A DNA stretch of 64,000 nt from Pararge aegeria (lineage: Eukaryota; Arthropoda; Insecta; Lepidoptera; Nymphalidae): the NCBI RefSeq assembly GCF_905163445.1, contig NC_053204.1:10313001-10377000 (forward strand). The letters run 5' to 3'. The position numbers and the translations under genes were made by a program. How positions within the stretch are numbered: position 1 is the first letter of the stretch; every line of letters starts with the position of its first letter. Shown in pieces: positions 38,526 through 48,481 of the stretch. The notes under the pieces were generated by a model, which worked only from the letters and a program-made list of their open reading frames with translations, ran no database searches and was not told the origin of the DNA.

Positions 38526-38989
38526 TAACGCGTGTACATAAGTACACACACGGTTTTTTTTATTAGATTTATTGCTTGTTTCTCTGTACCCAAAAGGCGT
38601 CAAAAGTACTCGACTGATTGTAAAAATTTCTTCGCCAAACGGAATCTTAACTATCACGAAGTGGCATAGGCAATAATTAAAAAAAAAAAAAATGGAGTTC
38701 CTTAAGAAAATTGCAATAATGTAACCCAAGGTAGCAAAATATTGCTTCTAAAATATATTACTTGGTGTGCGCTGAAAAAATTATTGAAGATACATAAGAA
38801 CTATGTATCATATAATTAAAGTCTAAATGAAAAAAAAAAAAAAAAAGTACTCATTATTACCTACAGAAAATTCTGTGAGGAAACATATTTAACTATAATA
38901 GTTAAGTCGCAATAGTAACTTATGTGTTCCAATTTTATTAAATCGCCGGTAGAAAAAGAAGCGCGTTATTATTTCTTTTTGAAGTAAAT
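38526..38989. other. No recognisable feature
   Basis: AT-rich with two A-runs (about 38679 and 38829). Unassigned. Confidence 0.5.
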
Positions 38990-39212
38990 AGTTTTGGCGC
39001 AGTGCTTTCCGAGTCCAATGCTGTGGGTTCGATTCCCTCAACTGGAAAAATTGTGTGTGATGAACATGAAGGTTTCTTAGTGTCTAGGTGTTTATATGCA
39101 TATAATAAGTATTTACGTATTTTATTTATATATGAGTCATCTTAGTACCCACAACACAAGCTACGCTCTGGGCTTAATGGTGATGAGTTTATTGTCGTAG
39201 TATATTAAAAAA
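38990..39212 (+). mobile_element. SINE-1, diverged
   Basis: The A box is fused (TTTTGGCGCAGTGCTTTCC, with the AGCGACC block deleted). B box GGGTTCGATTCCC kept. The body and core are shortened and the tail replaced by AAAAAAATAAAA. Confidence 0.88.
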
Positions 39213-39229
39213 ATAAAACTGGATTACCG

Positions 39230-39480
39230 TTTAGGACGCTGATTAGACGCGTCCATATGGCCTTCGCTTTAGCTGTTCGCATTCTCACGCCTCTACCTAG
39301 ATATAGGCGTTGCAAAACGTCTAGAATTCGACGTATATACGCGTCCCAAAAGCGCCGTTTGCAAAATTGTAGCGAGATACCCCGACCCGCGGGGGTCGTT
39401 CCGACGATTATAATTCTGGAATACGGCGACTCGACGAAGTTACTTCTGTTTACTCTATATTTGCCTAGTTAACTTAGAGT
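39230..39480 (+). other. CpG-rich island-like segment
   Basis: Unusual density of CG dinucleotides (ACGCGTCC, TCGACG, CGCCGTTTGC, CCCGACCCGCGGGGGTCG) in an AT-rich setting. A 71-codon frame (39257-39472) is open but has no motif I recognise. It could be an unmethylated regulatory segment or part of an unknown element. Confidence 0.35.
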
Positions 39481-39488
39481 CGTTCTTA

Positions 39489-39860
39489 ATTCAAATTCAA
39501 ATTCAAAATGTCTTTATTCATGTAGGCCTATCACAGGCACTCATGAAGCGTTTATACATACATGTTTACATAATTGTAAGGGGATGGTGATAACTTCGTT
39601 CGCCAACTTAAACCTAAAGCTACGAGGGTTCTAAACGCGCCCTGGTCTAAGAAGAGCCCACAACAAACTTAGCCAGGTAATTTTTTTTTTGTTATCACCA
39701 TCTCACAGTAAATAATTAAGCTTTGAAGCTAGAGCAATTCACACCCAAGCTTTTTTTATCGTTTAAGTAATCCTTAATATTTTAATAGGATTTTTCTGTA
39801 AGCTTACGTTTTATATAAACTTTGAACTAATTGAGAGGCATCTCTAAGACTCTCTTACTC
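39489..39860 (-). mobile_element. LINE-B 3' end, well preserved
   Basis: Complete tail AAATTCAAATTCAAAATG, UTR and the last codons. Ends near AATTGAGAGGCATCTCTAAG. Close to the 58873 copy. Confidence 0.9.
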
Positions 39861-39910
39861 CGCGTTATACCTTAAGTAATCGTATATGTGGCCTCATCAG
39901 AGTTAGCATC

Positions 39911-40000
39911 ATAATTATCATCAGCCTTTTAATATGCCCACTGCTGGGCTAGAGGTTCCAACTAGGGTTATGGTACTCCAATGCGGGTAGGTGAGCGGTG
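39911..40000 (-). repeat. Repeat fragment (TGCCCACTGCTGGGC)
   Basis: ATATGCCCACTGCTGGGCTA and a later CTCCAATGCGGGTAGG are the reverse of a common lepidopteran repeat end. A weak relative is at 965-1065. Confidence 0.5.
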
Positions 40001-40004
40001 TCAG

Positions 40005-40180
40005 TAGTCCGGGAGGTACACAACGGGCTGCCCGGGCGTGTAACAAAGCCAACAAGAGGGACATGCCGTGGTGGTTTTTAGTTTGGGTTTACCCCCTTGA
40101 AAGAGGGGAGTCCCACGTAACCTCCGTCCTGCCCAAGCGTCGGAGGGAGCAATAAAGCTTTTCCCCCACTTACAGTAGCC
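40005..40180 (+). mobile_element. R1-like 3' end
   Basis: GGTGGTTTTTAGTTTGGG...GAGTCCCACGTAA, then stem CCTCCG (40121-40126)/CGGAGG (40141-40146), GAGCAATAAAGC and TTTTCCCCC. Same order of parts as 28486-28845 with different stem bases. Confidence 0.6.
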
Positions 40181-40239
40181 TCGCAATATATATATAATAA
40201 TATTATCTTTATTAAACAAAACATAAGTAATTATAAACA

Positions 40240-40675
40240 AAAAGTCGATATAAACAATCGACTAACTAGAAACGGACATAAATTAGTGATATCTGCATAT
40301 CGTCTGAGAAAAGTACAGAAATCCTTTGAGGGGATGGGTATATGCTTTTATAACATGATACCGAAGGTAATATTAGATCTACCTTTACCTAAGTTTAAAC
40401 AATAAATTAAAACACATTTATCAAATCGTGGTTACTAAACGATTGATGAATTCCTTAACGACAAGGCAGCTTGGAAGCAGGCCACTCCGCTCTCATCTCT
40501 CACGAAACGTGATGTTGGAAAAGAGCAATCTGCTGAGTTTCTTGCCGGCTCTTAGTGGAATCTGCCTTCCGAACCGGTGGTAGAGTCACTACAAACAGAC
40601 TGACTTAACGTTCCAAAAGTGCTTATTAATTAGGCCTACTTGAAATAAATGAATTTTGAATTTGAATTTGAATGA
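40240..40675 (+). mobile_element. LINE-C 3' end, longest copy
   Basis: A C-terminal coding remnant (LPKFKQ-like, then TIDEFLNDKAAWKQATPLSS with stops) is followed by the UTR. The UTR has GATGTTGGAAAAGAGCAATC, GAGTTTCTTGCCGGCTC, GCCTTCCGAACCGGTGGTAG, AGGCCTACTTGAAATAAATG and a TTTTGAATTTGAA tail. Confidence 0.88.
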
Positions 40676-40749
40676 CAAAAAAAAATGTAAACGATGGCTT
40701 AACTTACTCTTAGAATAACCACCCGGTTATTCTACTCATGGCTGAAAAT

Positions 40750-40815
40750 CGCCAACTAGCAATCGAATCTAGGACCTAGTGATCAGCAATTGAATATGTA
40801 AACCAATAGACCAAC
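40750..40815 (-). repeat. SINE-4-type head fragment
   Basis: AATCGAATCTAGGACCTAGT then CCAATAGACCAACGGAG, as in the other SINE-4 pieces. Confidence 0.45.
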
Positions 40816-41514
40816 GGAGTAGTTCATTCTGGTTCAGGAATGGGGTGCCCCGGATTATTTTTTTTTAATATACAAAACTTGTTTTTCTACTTAAATATAA
40901 AAGTTAGACATGCAGTTGGTGACTTTTTTTGGCATTATCCAGCTCTTCAAGTTCTCTAAAACTCAATCATCTATCTCACATCGTTGAGATAGCGTTCGTA
41001 AAAACGGTTGTCGTTCACCAGTTTTTTTCCGTCCTTGTTTGCTAATCAGCCTACCATGAAAGAGCCATTTCGTATTTCGGGTTACTATAATGTGTCACTT
41101 ACAAATAAATTAGTTTTCTATTGATAAAAGAATTTTCAAAATCAGTTCAGTATATCCAGAGATTTCTGCCTACAACCTCACAAACTTTACCACTTTATAA
41201 TCAAAATATACAAAAGAGTAAACTAATAACTCACTCTCTTACGCTCTCACTCACTCACTGACTAATCACGGAATCTCAGGAACTATAAAGACTACAAACT
41301 TGAAATTTGAATGGGAGGTTCCTTCTCGGACATAAGTGAAGTGTCGTGTGAAGTCGCGGGCACCCACTGAAGTTACCCTGAGGTGCACACTAGAAATATC
41401 CGGTTTTTAGGAATTTTGTATTAAAATACAGTATTTATTAAAACTTTGCTTTTATAAATCAGGTGTAAACTTGAGGATATGTGTTTATGTGTGTAACTGT
41501 GTTTTAACACAATG
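40816..41514. other. No gene; Lep1-like piece near 41200-41370
   Basis: CTATAAAGACTACAAACTTG and GTGTGAAGTCGCGGGCACCC resemble a minus-strand Lep1-type end. The remainder is unassigned. Confidence 0.45.
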
Positions 41515-41710
41515 TTTAAACTAATTAAGGACAAGGCTGCTTGGAAGCAGGCTCCGCTCTCATCTCCCACAACAGGGAAAATTCTAAGATTGTAAACTGT
41601 AAAATGATGTTGAAAAAGAGCCGAGTTTCTTCCCGGCTCTTCTCGGTGGCTCAAAAGTGTTTATTGCACAATAAACTGGGCCTACTTGAATGTACAATTT
41701 AGAATTTGTA
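41515..41710 (+). mobile_element. LINE-C 3' end
   Basis: AAGGCTGCTTGGAAGCAGG, ATGATGTTGAAAAAGAGCC, TTCCCGGCTCTTCTCGG and GGGCCTACTTGAATG. The (TTGAA) tail is degraded and the CCGAACCGG block deleted. Confidence 0.85.
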
Positions 41711-41825
41711 GGATTTTGATTGTGACCTGATAACTTATGGATCATGGATTTTGAGGTTTTGAGGAAACCGGGATTTCTTCTTACTTAAGAGCGACAAAAA
41801 GCGCGCATAGTATAGACAGAAGTTT

Positions 41826-42125
41826 CAAATTCAAATTCAAATTCATTTATTTCAAGTAGGCCTACTTTATAAGCACTTTTGAAACGTCAAGTATGTATGT
41901 TTGTAGTGACTACCACTGGTTCGGAAAGCAGATTCTACCGAGAAGAGCCGGCAAGAAACTCAGTAGTTGCTCTTTTCCAACATCAACATTTAGAATCATT
42001 TTGCTATCTTGCGGGAGATGAGAGCGAGGCTGGCTGCTTCCAATCTACCTTGTCATTGAGGAATTCATCAAATGTATAGTAACCTCGCTGTACTAGATGC
42101 GTTTTTACACATTTTTTAAATATAT
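41826..42125 (-). mobile_element. LINE-C 3' end
   Basis: Tail AAATTCAAATTCAAATTC, AAGTAGGCCTACTTTATAAG, CCACTGGTTCGGAAAGCAG, TGCGGGAGATGAGAGCGAGG and GAGGAATTCATCAAATGTAT. Opposite orientation to the copy 120 bp away, so the two form an inverted pair. Confidence 0.88.
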
Positions 42126-42262
42126 GCATTGGTAGGTTAATTCGACATACCTTGACCAAATATAAAGCCAAATATTTCTAACACAAAACGTCTACAGTAT
42201 TAAAACTATACAATGCTCTAAGCGATGGGAGTAAGGGTCCAGGAAAGATTCGCGACCGACAA

Positions 42263-42493
42263 TAACTTAGTGATAAATTATAAAAAAAAAGTTAAATGGT
42301 ATCTGAAGCAGCAAACAGACTCGCTCAGTGAAGAGTTTAAGACGGCGCGGTCATAAATAAATAATTAGGACAGCGATGCACTAGGTCGCAGCGCAAGCCT
42401 CTTTTCCGGGCCGACTGTACCGCTAATGATATTTCCTGCTGCAAGATGAGCTCTATAGCGGACGGCGTTATGCAACACGAACCATTTTTTCAC
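42263..42493 (+). repeat. Long direct duplication, copy 1
   Basis: AAAGTTAAATGGTATCTGAA, CAGCAAACAGACTCGCTCAG, AAGACGGCGCGGTCATAAAT, GACTGTACCGCTAATGATAT and TTATGCAACACGAACCATTT match 43957-44166 in the same order. Not recognised as a transposon and no open frame is shared. Confidence 0.8.
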
Positions 42494-42597
42494 ATAGGCT
42501 TAATTCGAATTTCTTGTTTTAGGAGACTAGTGTGGGATCGGTTACTTTGCCGATGGAATGTACCAGTTTTCATAAGTAGCTGTTTCCGGCGATTTAG

Positions 42598-42790
42598 TCG
42601 ATTTTTGAAGTTATACTTCTTTTGGCGCGTTAGGGAAAAATGATGAGAGTAAATTTGTACGATGCGAGCGCACACCAACTCGAAAAACCGACATCCTGAA
42701 GTTAGCTATATTCAACAATTTTGTATTTCAATAAAAGGTTTGACACTGTACACTTTGTATTGTCAAAGTCTGCGGGCTCTTTTTTATCGA
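42598..42790 (+). mobile_element. MITE copy, left part (family of 38254)
   Basis: TTTTTGAAGTTATACTTCTT, GGCGCGTTAGGGAAAAATGA, GAAAAACCGACATCCTGAAG and AAAAGGTTTGACACTG. The right terminus is missing. Confidence 0.75.
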
Positions 42791-42844
42791 AACTTGGTTG
42801 TCCGGTTATTAGTCTATTAGTATTCCAATTTTATTATGTCCATT

Positions 42845-43112
42845 TCTTTAATTATGTAACCTAAAATAAACTATTTAAAACTAAATAAAATCTAAAACGT
42901 CCTCGATACCACCGCAGCGAGGCACAGTTCCTAAGATGCTGGCAGCATTGCCCCTTTGGATGGCCAAACTAATTGGTTGGCCAAGGTAACTGGCCGCTCT
43001 AGGATCACCGGTAGACTCAATAACTCTTTGAAAAGGGCTCTTGCCCCCGGACCCCACGGTCCCAAAGTCTCTACTCCAAAAGGCACAAAAATGAAGCTGC
43101 TATGCAGGTTAA
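42845..43112 (-). pseudogene. LINE-D C-terminal fragment
   Basis: Minus strand reads FIFVPFGVETLGPWGPGARA and AIQRGNAASILGTVPRCG. Ends with the family 3' end (TTTATTTTAGGTTACATAAT). A 5-base loss near 43030 shifts the frame. Truncated at nearly the same 5' point as 13083-13372. Confidence 0.78.
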
Positions 43113-43697
43113 TAAATTAATAATTTAATAATTAATTATAATTAATTTTTTACTAATTAATAATTTTTTAATTTTGTAGAAATATTTTTTTGTGATATTT
43201 AGATAAACTTTATTTAAATAGATACCTAATGCGTTATAATAAAACTTTCAATGTATAAAATTTTGTTTTTTTTTTAATGTTTCATTTTTTCCGTCAAAAA
43301 AATCTCAAATGTAAAAGAACTACCCTTGCAAACCTTAAAAAGGAAACTCTTTCTATGGTTGTGTGACAAATCGTTTTATACCATCGCAAAATATCTTATC
43401 TATGGGTATCATAAAATATCTGTAATTACTGCTTAATTTTGCATGTGTGCGTGACCTCAATTTTCTGACAGTGTAATTTAATTTTAATTGTATTTATTTG
43501 ACATTAAAACTTAGAATTGTGATATGATAACTAATTCAATGATTTAACATGCCACTATAAATCTCAGAACATTATGTTATATAATTGACAATAATTAAGA
43601 TTATTATTAATATAATTTAATTTTTAATTTTTGCATGTTGATGTATCAACAGAATATTGGGACTTTAAATCCTAAACTAACCCAGATTTAGCAAAAT
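43113..43697. other. AT-rich, no feature
   Basis: Starts with a low-complexity TAATTAATAATT run. No gene or known repeat. Confidence 0.55.
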
Positions 43698-43735
43698 GAA
43701 TATTTCATTTCATTTCATTTTCATTTCATTTCAAT
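43698..43735 (+). repeat. (ATTTC)n microsatellite
   Basis: Seven ATTTC/ATTTTC units, possibly a retroelement tail. Confidence 0.85.
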
Positions 43736-43890
43736 ATGCCAAAGCTAGGCAAAAGGTCTCCTTTCTACTAGGATAATTCTGCTATAATGCAGCTTTTTCA
43801 GCGGTGGCATATTGGGAACGATGGCTTTACGTGCTCTTCAAGGCACGGGGTGGTCAATACAAATTTTATAACTCGTAGCTGGTACCGAAA
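43736..43890 (-). repeat. SINE-4-type fragment
   Basis: GTGCTCTTCAAGGCACGGGG corresponds to GTGCTCCCCAAGGCACGGTG at 49111-49130. Confidence 0.45.
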
Positions 43891-43956
43891 TTCAAAATTC
43901 TAAAAATCTCGATACCTTATAAGCAGCTATCAGACCTGGTCAGTGAAGAGTTTACT

Positions 43957-44166
43957 TAACTTAGTGATACAATAAAATAAAAAGTTAAATTGTATCTAAA
44001 GCAGCAAACAGACTCGCTGAGTGAGAGTTTAAGACGGCGCGGTCATAAATAAAAACTTAGGATAGCGATGCACTGGGTCACAGCGGAAGCCTGTTTTCGG
44101 GCTGACTGTACCGCTAATGATATTTCCTGCCATAGCAGATGGTGTTATGCAACACGAACCATTTTT
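43957..44166 (+). repeat. Long direct duplication, copy 2
   Basis: Second copy of 42263-42493, about 1.7 kb downstream, a little shorter through small deletions (CTGCTGCAAGATGAGCTCTA absent). Confidence 0.8.
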
Positions 44167-44194
44167 AAGCGACTTCAGTTGACTCAGATTTTTC

Positions 44195-44280
44195 GACGAC
44201 ATCCCTGGTGCAGCGGTGAGCGCTGTTGTTTTTAGAGGAAGGTCCCGAGTTCGATCACCAGCAGCGACAATTTGAATATT
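44195..44280 (+). mobile_element. SINE-3 head
   Basis: tRNA-like: CATCCCTGGTGCAGCGGTGA (A box region) and CCCGAGTTCGATCACC (B box), then AGCAGCGACAATTTG. Truncated soon after. Confidence 0.75.
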
Positions 44281-44293
44281 TATGTTTAATTTT

Positions 44294-44355
44294 TGACGGC
44301 CTATTGGCGCAGTGGCCAGCAACCCGGTTATCTGTGTCCTACGCAGTGGGTTCAG
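44294..44355 (+). mobile_element. SINE-1 head fragment
   Basis: GACGGCCTATTGGCGCAGTG, AACCCGGTTATCTGTGTCC and a broken B box GGGTTCAG. Lies directly after the SINE-3 head. Confidence 0.8.
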
Positions 44356-44569
44356 TAATTCTCATCACATTTATCGAAAAAGGTTTACTTCAAAAATAAA
44401 TTCGTGAAAAAATAAATTTGCATAGCACCGACCTCGTAACAGTCCGTAGAGTGGCAAATGAATTCACTCAGTCGGCCTCGGCGAAGGCAGTGTCTCTTAT
44501 TATTTAATACCACTTTTCAAATTTTCCTACGTAGGTATTATTTTTTATGAGAAATCGCTAGTCCCACCA

Positions 44570-44774
44570 AACAAGCCCCTATGTAGTTTTACGTCTTATT
44601 TAACCCCCCAAGCAAAAGTGCCAGGTGTTATAAGTTTTTCGTATCTTTGTGTGTATGTCTGTTGGTTTCAGCCCGATGAAATGAACCGATTTCCTTTCTT
44701 TTATTTGGTTCTAAAATTGAATCCGTTGGGAGTGTTCTTAGCAATGTTTGATGAAAATCGGTCCAAGATGGCCG
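44570..44774 (+). repeat. Degraded lepidopteran repeat
   Basis: TTTAACCCCCCAAGCAAAAG, AGGTGTTATAAGTTTTTCG and GATGAAATGAACCGATTTCC fit a widespread repeat with 'ggggtgttataagtttga' and 'gatgaaccgattt' motifs (from memory). A similar end appears at about 52810. Confidence 0.45.
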
Positions 44775-44965
44775 ACGCCACGTGGCTAGTTTCCACCCTA
44801 CCGACAAAGACGTGCCGCTAAGCGATTTAGTGTTCCGGTGCGATGTCGCGTATAAACTTATTAGGTGTATACTATACTTCCTAACAGGTTATCCTGCTAC
44901 CATCTTCGACTGCATCATCACTTACCACCAGGTGAGTTTGCAGTCAAGGGCTAACTTGTAATGAA
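44775..44965 (+). mobile_element. SINE-3 body and 3' end
   Basis: GGCTAGTTTCCACCCTACCG, CCGCTAAGCGATTTAGTGTT, ATCATCACTTACCACCAGGT and GCAGTCAAGGGCTAACTTG. Plus-strand counterpart of 9345-9511. Confidence 0.78.
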
Positions 44966-45461
44966 ATTTTAAAAAACACATTTAGTCCAGCAGAAATAAT
45001 AAAATATTAGGCAAAGTCAAAAGCAACAGCTAGATAATTAAATAAAATAGTTTGCTAGAGAAAAAAGTTCAATATTAAAGGTAAAGGTAAGTAAATTTGA
45101 GGAATAAACGAAACGGATCTTTTTAAACGAGCTTAAAAAGTTCTGGATACTCGTAGAGTGAATAAAATAACCACGGAGCTACTACGCATAGGATAGAGCG
45201 GCTTATGGGATCAAATTTGACACTTATATATAAAATAGAGAGAGTAACTTTCATGCATACAATATGTACATAGAAACACGTCACTTTAGGAGTGAAGATA
45301 AAGAGAGCGACGTTGGTATATGCGCAAATCAAACTTACAACTTACAATAGAATAAGATAAAAATCCGCACTTTACTACCAATACGTAGATAATGCAGAAA
45401 ATGATGGTGACGAACCACCACCTCGCTTCATCACCCATAGCATATATCAAGGGCCTTTCCT
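44966..45461. other. No recognisable feature
   Basis: AT-rich and unassigned. Confidence 0.5.
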
Positions 45462-45835
45462 GGATTCAAAATTCAGAAATCATTTATTACAACTAGGCCT
45501 AATATAAGCACTTTTGAAACGTCAAGTACGTCTGTTTGTCTCTAACACCAGTTCGGAAGGTAGATTCTACCGAGAAGAAGCCGGTAAGAAACTCAGCAGT
45601 TGCTCTTTTCTAACATAATTTTACAATTTAACAATTATTGTTCTATCTTGTGTGAAATGAAAGCGGAGCGGTTTGCTTCCAGGCGACCTTTTCATTAGGA
45701 AATTCATCAATAGTATAGTAGTAATATTACTTTAGGTAGTTATAAAAGCATATATTCAGCCCCACAAAGGCTTTATGTACTTTCCTAAGACGATAAGCTG
45801 ATATCACTAATTTATGACAGTTCCTAGTAATCAAT
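45462..45835 (-). mobile_element. LINE-C 3' end, long copy
   Basis: Tail, UTR and C-terminal coding remnant, collinear with the reverse of 40260-40670 (for example GGCTTTATGTACTTTCCTAA against TTAGAAAAGTACAGAAATCC-type sequence). Confidence 0.85.
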
Positions 45836-46260
45836 ACGCTGGGCAGACGGGTTGTAAGACGCAGTAGATTGGTAGTAGTTGCACAGAAAACCCTGCTGCC
45901 AGTTTTCCATTAGATTCCCTTAGTTACCACGATTGACATCCGCGAAAAGACGAGGGGTGTTGACAACTGCACTCCAATCTGTTTCCACCACACGGCACCC
46001 CTAATCGATCAAATTAATTGTCCTGTCTATCACCATCGCGATTTTTAAATCTCTCCGGCAGTTGAGTGAATAAATAACAGTTGGATAAATAAAAGTTGAT
46101 AAACTGCCGGGCCGACCCTTGTCAACGGCTAATCAGACGGACGGACGGAAATTTTGATTTATTTATATACGTTGGAGTTTGCGTAACTTGTATTTTTAAA
46201 GGTATTACATTTCTACAGATTCGCAAAGGAATCCTTAGGGAGTTCTTACGTAAAGGTACC
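45836..46260. other. No gene; dispersed motif at 45925-45985
   Basis: GACGAGGGGTGTTGACAACT then GCACTCCAATCTG matches the target repeat around 28486 and 5690. A TCCGTCCGTCCG-type simple stretch occurs near 46135. Confidence 0.45.
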
Positions 46261-46261
46261 T

Positions 46262-46510
46262 AGCTTTTTTTTTTTTTCACGTGGGGAAATCCTCGTGGGT
46301 ACCACCGCGCCACGGGCAGGCGCGCTGATTATGTCGGACTCGTACCGACTAAAACCCCACGGTGTTCTTACCAGTCGACTGTTAGCGGGGCACGGGAATG
46401 CTTTCGCACACATCCGCGACCCAGCTAGCGGCACCCGCCATTGCAGGCCCTCTTCTGCCCTCTTCTGCTAAATGCCCTACAATCGCCGAAGGCGCACCAG
46501 TAACACAAGG
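46262..46510 (-). mobile_element. R1-like 3' end with poly(A)
   Basis: On the minus strand a GC-rich unit runs to a TTTTAGTCGGTACGAGTCCG stem (46345-46349 with 46333-46337). A second stem CGCGCC/GGCGCG follows (46319-46324 with 46306-46311), then GGTGGTACCCACGAGG, ATTTCCCCACGTG and an A-run. Homologous in layout to 28486-28845. Confidence 0.65.
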
Positions 46511-46598
46511 TGCACCTTCCAAGGATGACTTTTCGAGGACTTATTTATTTATCTCCAATTATTTATTTGCGGTCTCCTCAGGAAAGTACTTTCCTTTT

Positions 46599-46655
46599 CG
46601 GCTCCCAAGAAGACTCACCAGTACGCGGTGTACTGGTGAGTCTTCTTGGGAGCCG
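46599..46655. other. Perfect 26-bp inverted repeat, 5-nt loop
   Basis: 46599-46624 is exactly complementary to 46630-46655 (arm contains GGCTCCCAAGAAGACTCACC). It abuts the head of a SINE-1. Origin unknown: it may be a foldback from template switching, a miniature transposon, or an assembly artefact. Confidence 0.9.
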
Positions 46656-46663
46656 CAGATGAC

Positions 46664-46928
46664 TCAGGCCGCTGGCGCAATGGGCAGCGACCCTGCTTTC
46701 TGAGTCCAAGGTCGTGGGTTCGATTCCCAAAACTGGAAAATGTTTGTATGAAGAACATGATTGTTTTTCAGGGTCTACGTGTTTATCTGTATATAAGTAT
46801 ATATGTGTATTATATTCATAAAAATATTCAACAGCTATCTTAGTACCCATAACACAAACTACGCTTACTTTGGGGCCACATGGCGATGTGTGTATTATCG
46901 TAGTATATTAATTTATGTATTTATTTAC
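46664..46928 (+). mobile_element. SINE-1, full length
   Basis: Head slightly altered (CAGGCCGCTGGCGCAATGGG). B box perfect, core with GGGGCCACATGGCGATG, degraded tail. Confidence 0.92.
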
Positions 46929-47340
46929 TGTCGTCAGATAATCAGATAATTTTCTATACGGTTTACTCGTATTTCCTATAGCGATAGAATTATCTCGGGT
47001 AGACATAATTTTCTCGTGGTGTACATGCTAGTCCAACTGGTGTGGAAATCCCCCCTTTTTCCCACCCTACACCCTCCCATTCACTACCAGTATTATTTTA
47101 TCGGTACGTATCGGGACAAAAGAGTACGGTCCATAGTTCAATGCCTGTCTGAGGACTTGTAGAGGGGTTCGGACTAATTAGTGCCGAGTGTTTGGAGTAG
47201 ATATTTAGTTTTAATCTGATTTAACTAACTCTAGGTTATTACAACAATCTAGAAATACTACTTACTTACAAAAGTCAAGTCGGCGTCAAAGTCAAAACTT
47301 TGTTGACCTTAATAAGTCTCTAACAGACTGTTATATTTAT
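46929..47340. other. No recognisable feature
   Basis: Unassigned. A C-rich AATCCCCCCTTTTTCCCACC stretch near 47048 has no evident role. Confidence 0.5.
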
Positions 47341-47409
47341 AACTAGCTGTTGACCGCGGCTTCGTACCCGGTTTATTGGTTTTTCATGAATTCTGAACAC
47401 TACAATTTT

Positions 47410-47515
47410 TTTTTTTGTATTTTTTTAGATGAGCGCTTGACTGCAATTCCACCTGATGGTTAGTGATGATGCAGCCAAAGTTGGACCGCGCTTGCCTAGA
47501 ATATGCCTATTCACT
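47410..47515 (-). mobile_element. SINE-3 3' fragment
   Basis: T-run, GCTTGACTGCAATTCCACCT and GTTAGTGATGATGCAGCC. Confidence 0.65.
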
Positions 47516-47534
47516 CTTGATTAGAAGGTACTCA

Positions 47535-47675
47535 TATTATTATTATTATTAAATTCTTTATTGCACACACAAAAACCAAATTCAAAGAGAAACACAAAAG
47601 ATAAAAATAAAAACAAAATAATGAAAAACAAGTTTAGGTGTGCAAAGGCGGTCTTATCGCTAAATATTGTAGGTA
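47535..47675 (-). mobile_element. LINE-E 3' UTR end
   Basis: (ATT)n tail reversed, AATTCTTTATTGCACACAC, AGGTGTGCAAAGGCGGTCTT and ATCGCTAAAT (half of the hairpin). Confidence 0.8.
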
Positions 47676-47754
47676 CTGGGTATTTTTCCGGGATAAAAAA
47701 CAGCATACGTGTTAATCCAAGGTACAATATATCTGCGGATGTGATGTGTGATGT

Positions 47755-47838
47755 TTTTGTACAAGTCCGACATAACCATCATGCCTTCCAGTGGCGCGGT
47801 GGTAACCATGAGAATTTCCCCACGAGAAAAAAAAGGGT
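47755..47838 (+). mobile_element. R1-like 3' end, short
   Basis: GTACAAGTCCGACATAACCA, GGCGCGGTGGTAACCATGAG, ATTTCCCCACGAG and an A-run. Sense-strand counterpart of 46262-46345. Confidence 0.7.
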
Positions 47839-47939
47839 TTAATCTATATACTTTCCAAACTTAAGTAAAATTGGTGCAGTAGTTATTGCGTGAAAGAGTA
47901 ACAAACATCTATTCATCCACACAAACTTTCGCATTTATA

Positions 47940-48085
47940 ATCATCATCATCAAATCAACCCATTATTGGCCCACTACAGGGCACGGGTCTCCTACCACAA
48001 TGAGAAAAGGTTAAGGCCGTAGTCCACCACGCTGGCCCAGTGCGGATTGGTGGACTCCACACACCTATGTGAACAAAATGCGACA
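47940..48085 (-). mobile_element. SINE-2 3' half
   Basis: Tail ATCATCATCATC at the left, CAACCCATTATTGGCCCACT, GCCCAGTGCGGATTGGTGGA and CACACACCTATGTGAACA. It replaces the expected terminal ATTAGTAGG of the Lep1-like element. Confidence 0.88.
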
Positions 48086-48480
48086 GACGGGTCTTAAATA
48101 TATATGACGTAAACTAGGCAGTGTTTCATGGTTGAATTGGTGTCTTGTTGTGGGCCGGTACACAGTTGATAATGAGGTACAGCACGTGCTGAGCCTTTGA
48201 AGTAGCCGACGCCGCATTTCGACATAAATCGGCGGCCGCTTTGTGTTTGCATAAACCCCCACCGACACTTAACATATTGCCGTCCCTCGAAGATCAGGCT
48301 TCCTCTTTCATTAGAGATGATTTTAGAGCACAGACCCACCACGCAGCGACTCACGACTATAATCACAAACTGGTGATAAAAACAGGGATTTAACAATTAA
48401 TGCTTTAGCACTAAATTTTATTAAACATCTTATTTTAAGGCTGTAACATAAACATTACTTTATTTTATTTATTAATTACT
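48086..48480. other. No recognisable feature
   Basis: Moderately GC-rich (GCCGACGCCGCATTTCGACA) but no supported frame or repeat. The 100-codon minus-strand frame (48094-48396) has no motif I recognise. Confidence 0.45.
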
Positions 48481-48481
48481 A

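Larger units (their letters stand above)
47341..47938 (+). mobile_element. Lep1-like element carrying several insertions
   Basis: Start ACTAGCTGTTGACCGCGGCT (47342-47361). Middle TATTTTTCCGGGATAAAAAA and CGTGTTAATCCAAGGTACAA (47678-47738). End GTAGTTATTGCGTGAAAGAG and CACAAACTTTCGCATTTATA (47878-47938). SINE-3, LINE-E and R1-like pieces separate these parts. Confidence 0.6.

Noticed and set aside
39257..39472. 71-residue frame in the CpG-rich block
   Set aside because: Very Arg-rich with no motif, and no splice signals. Noted only as unusual composition.
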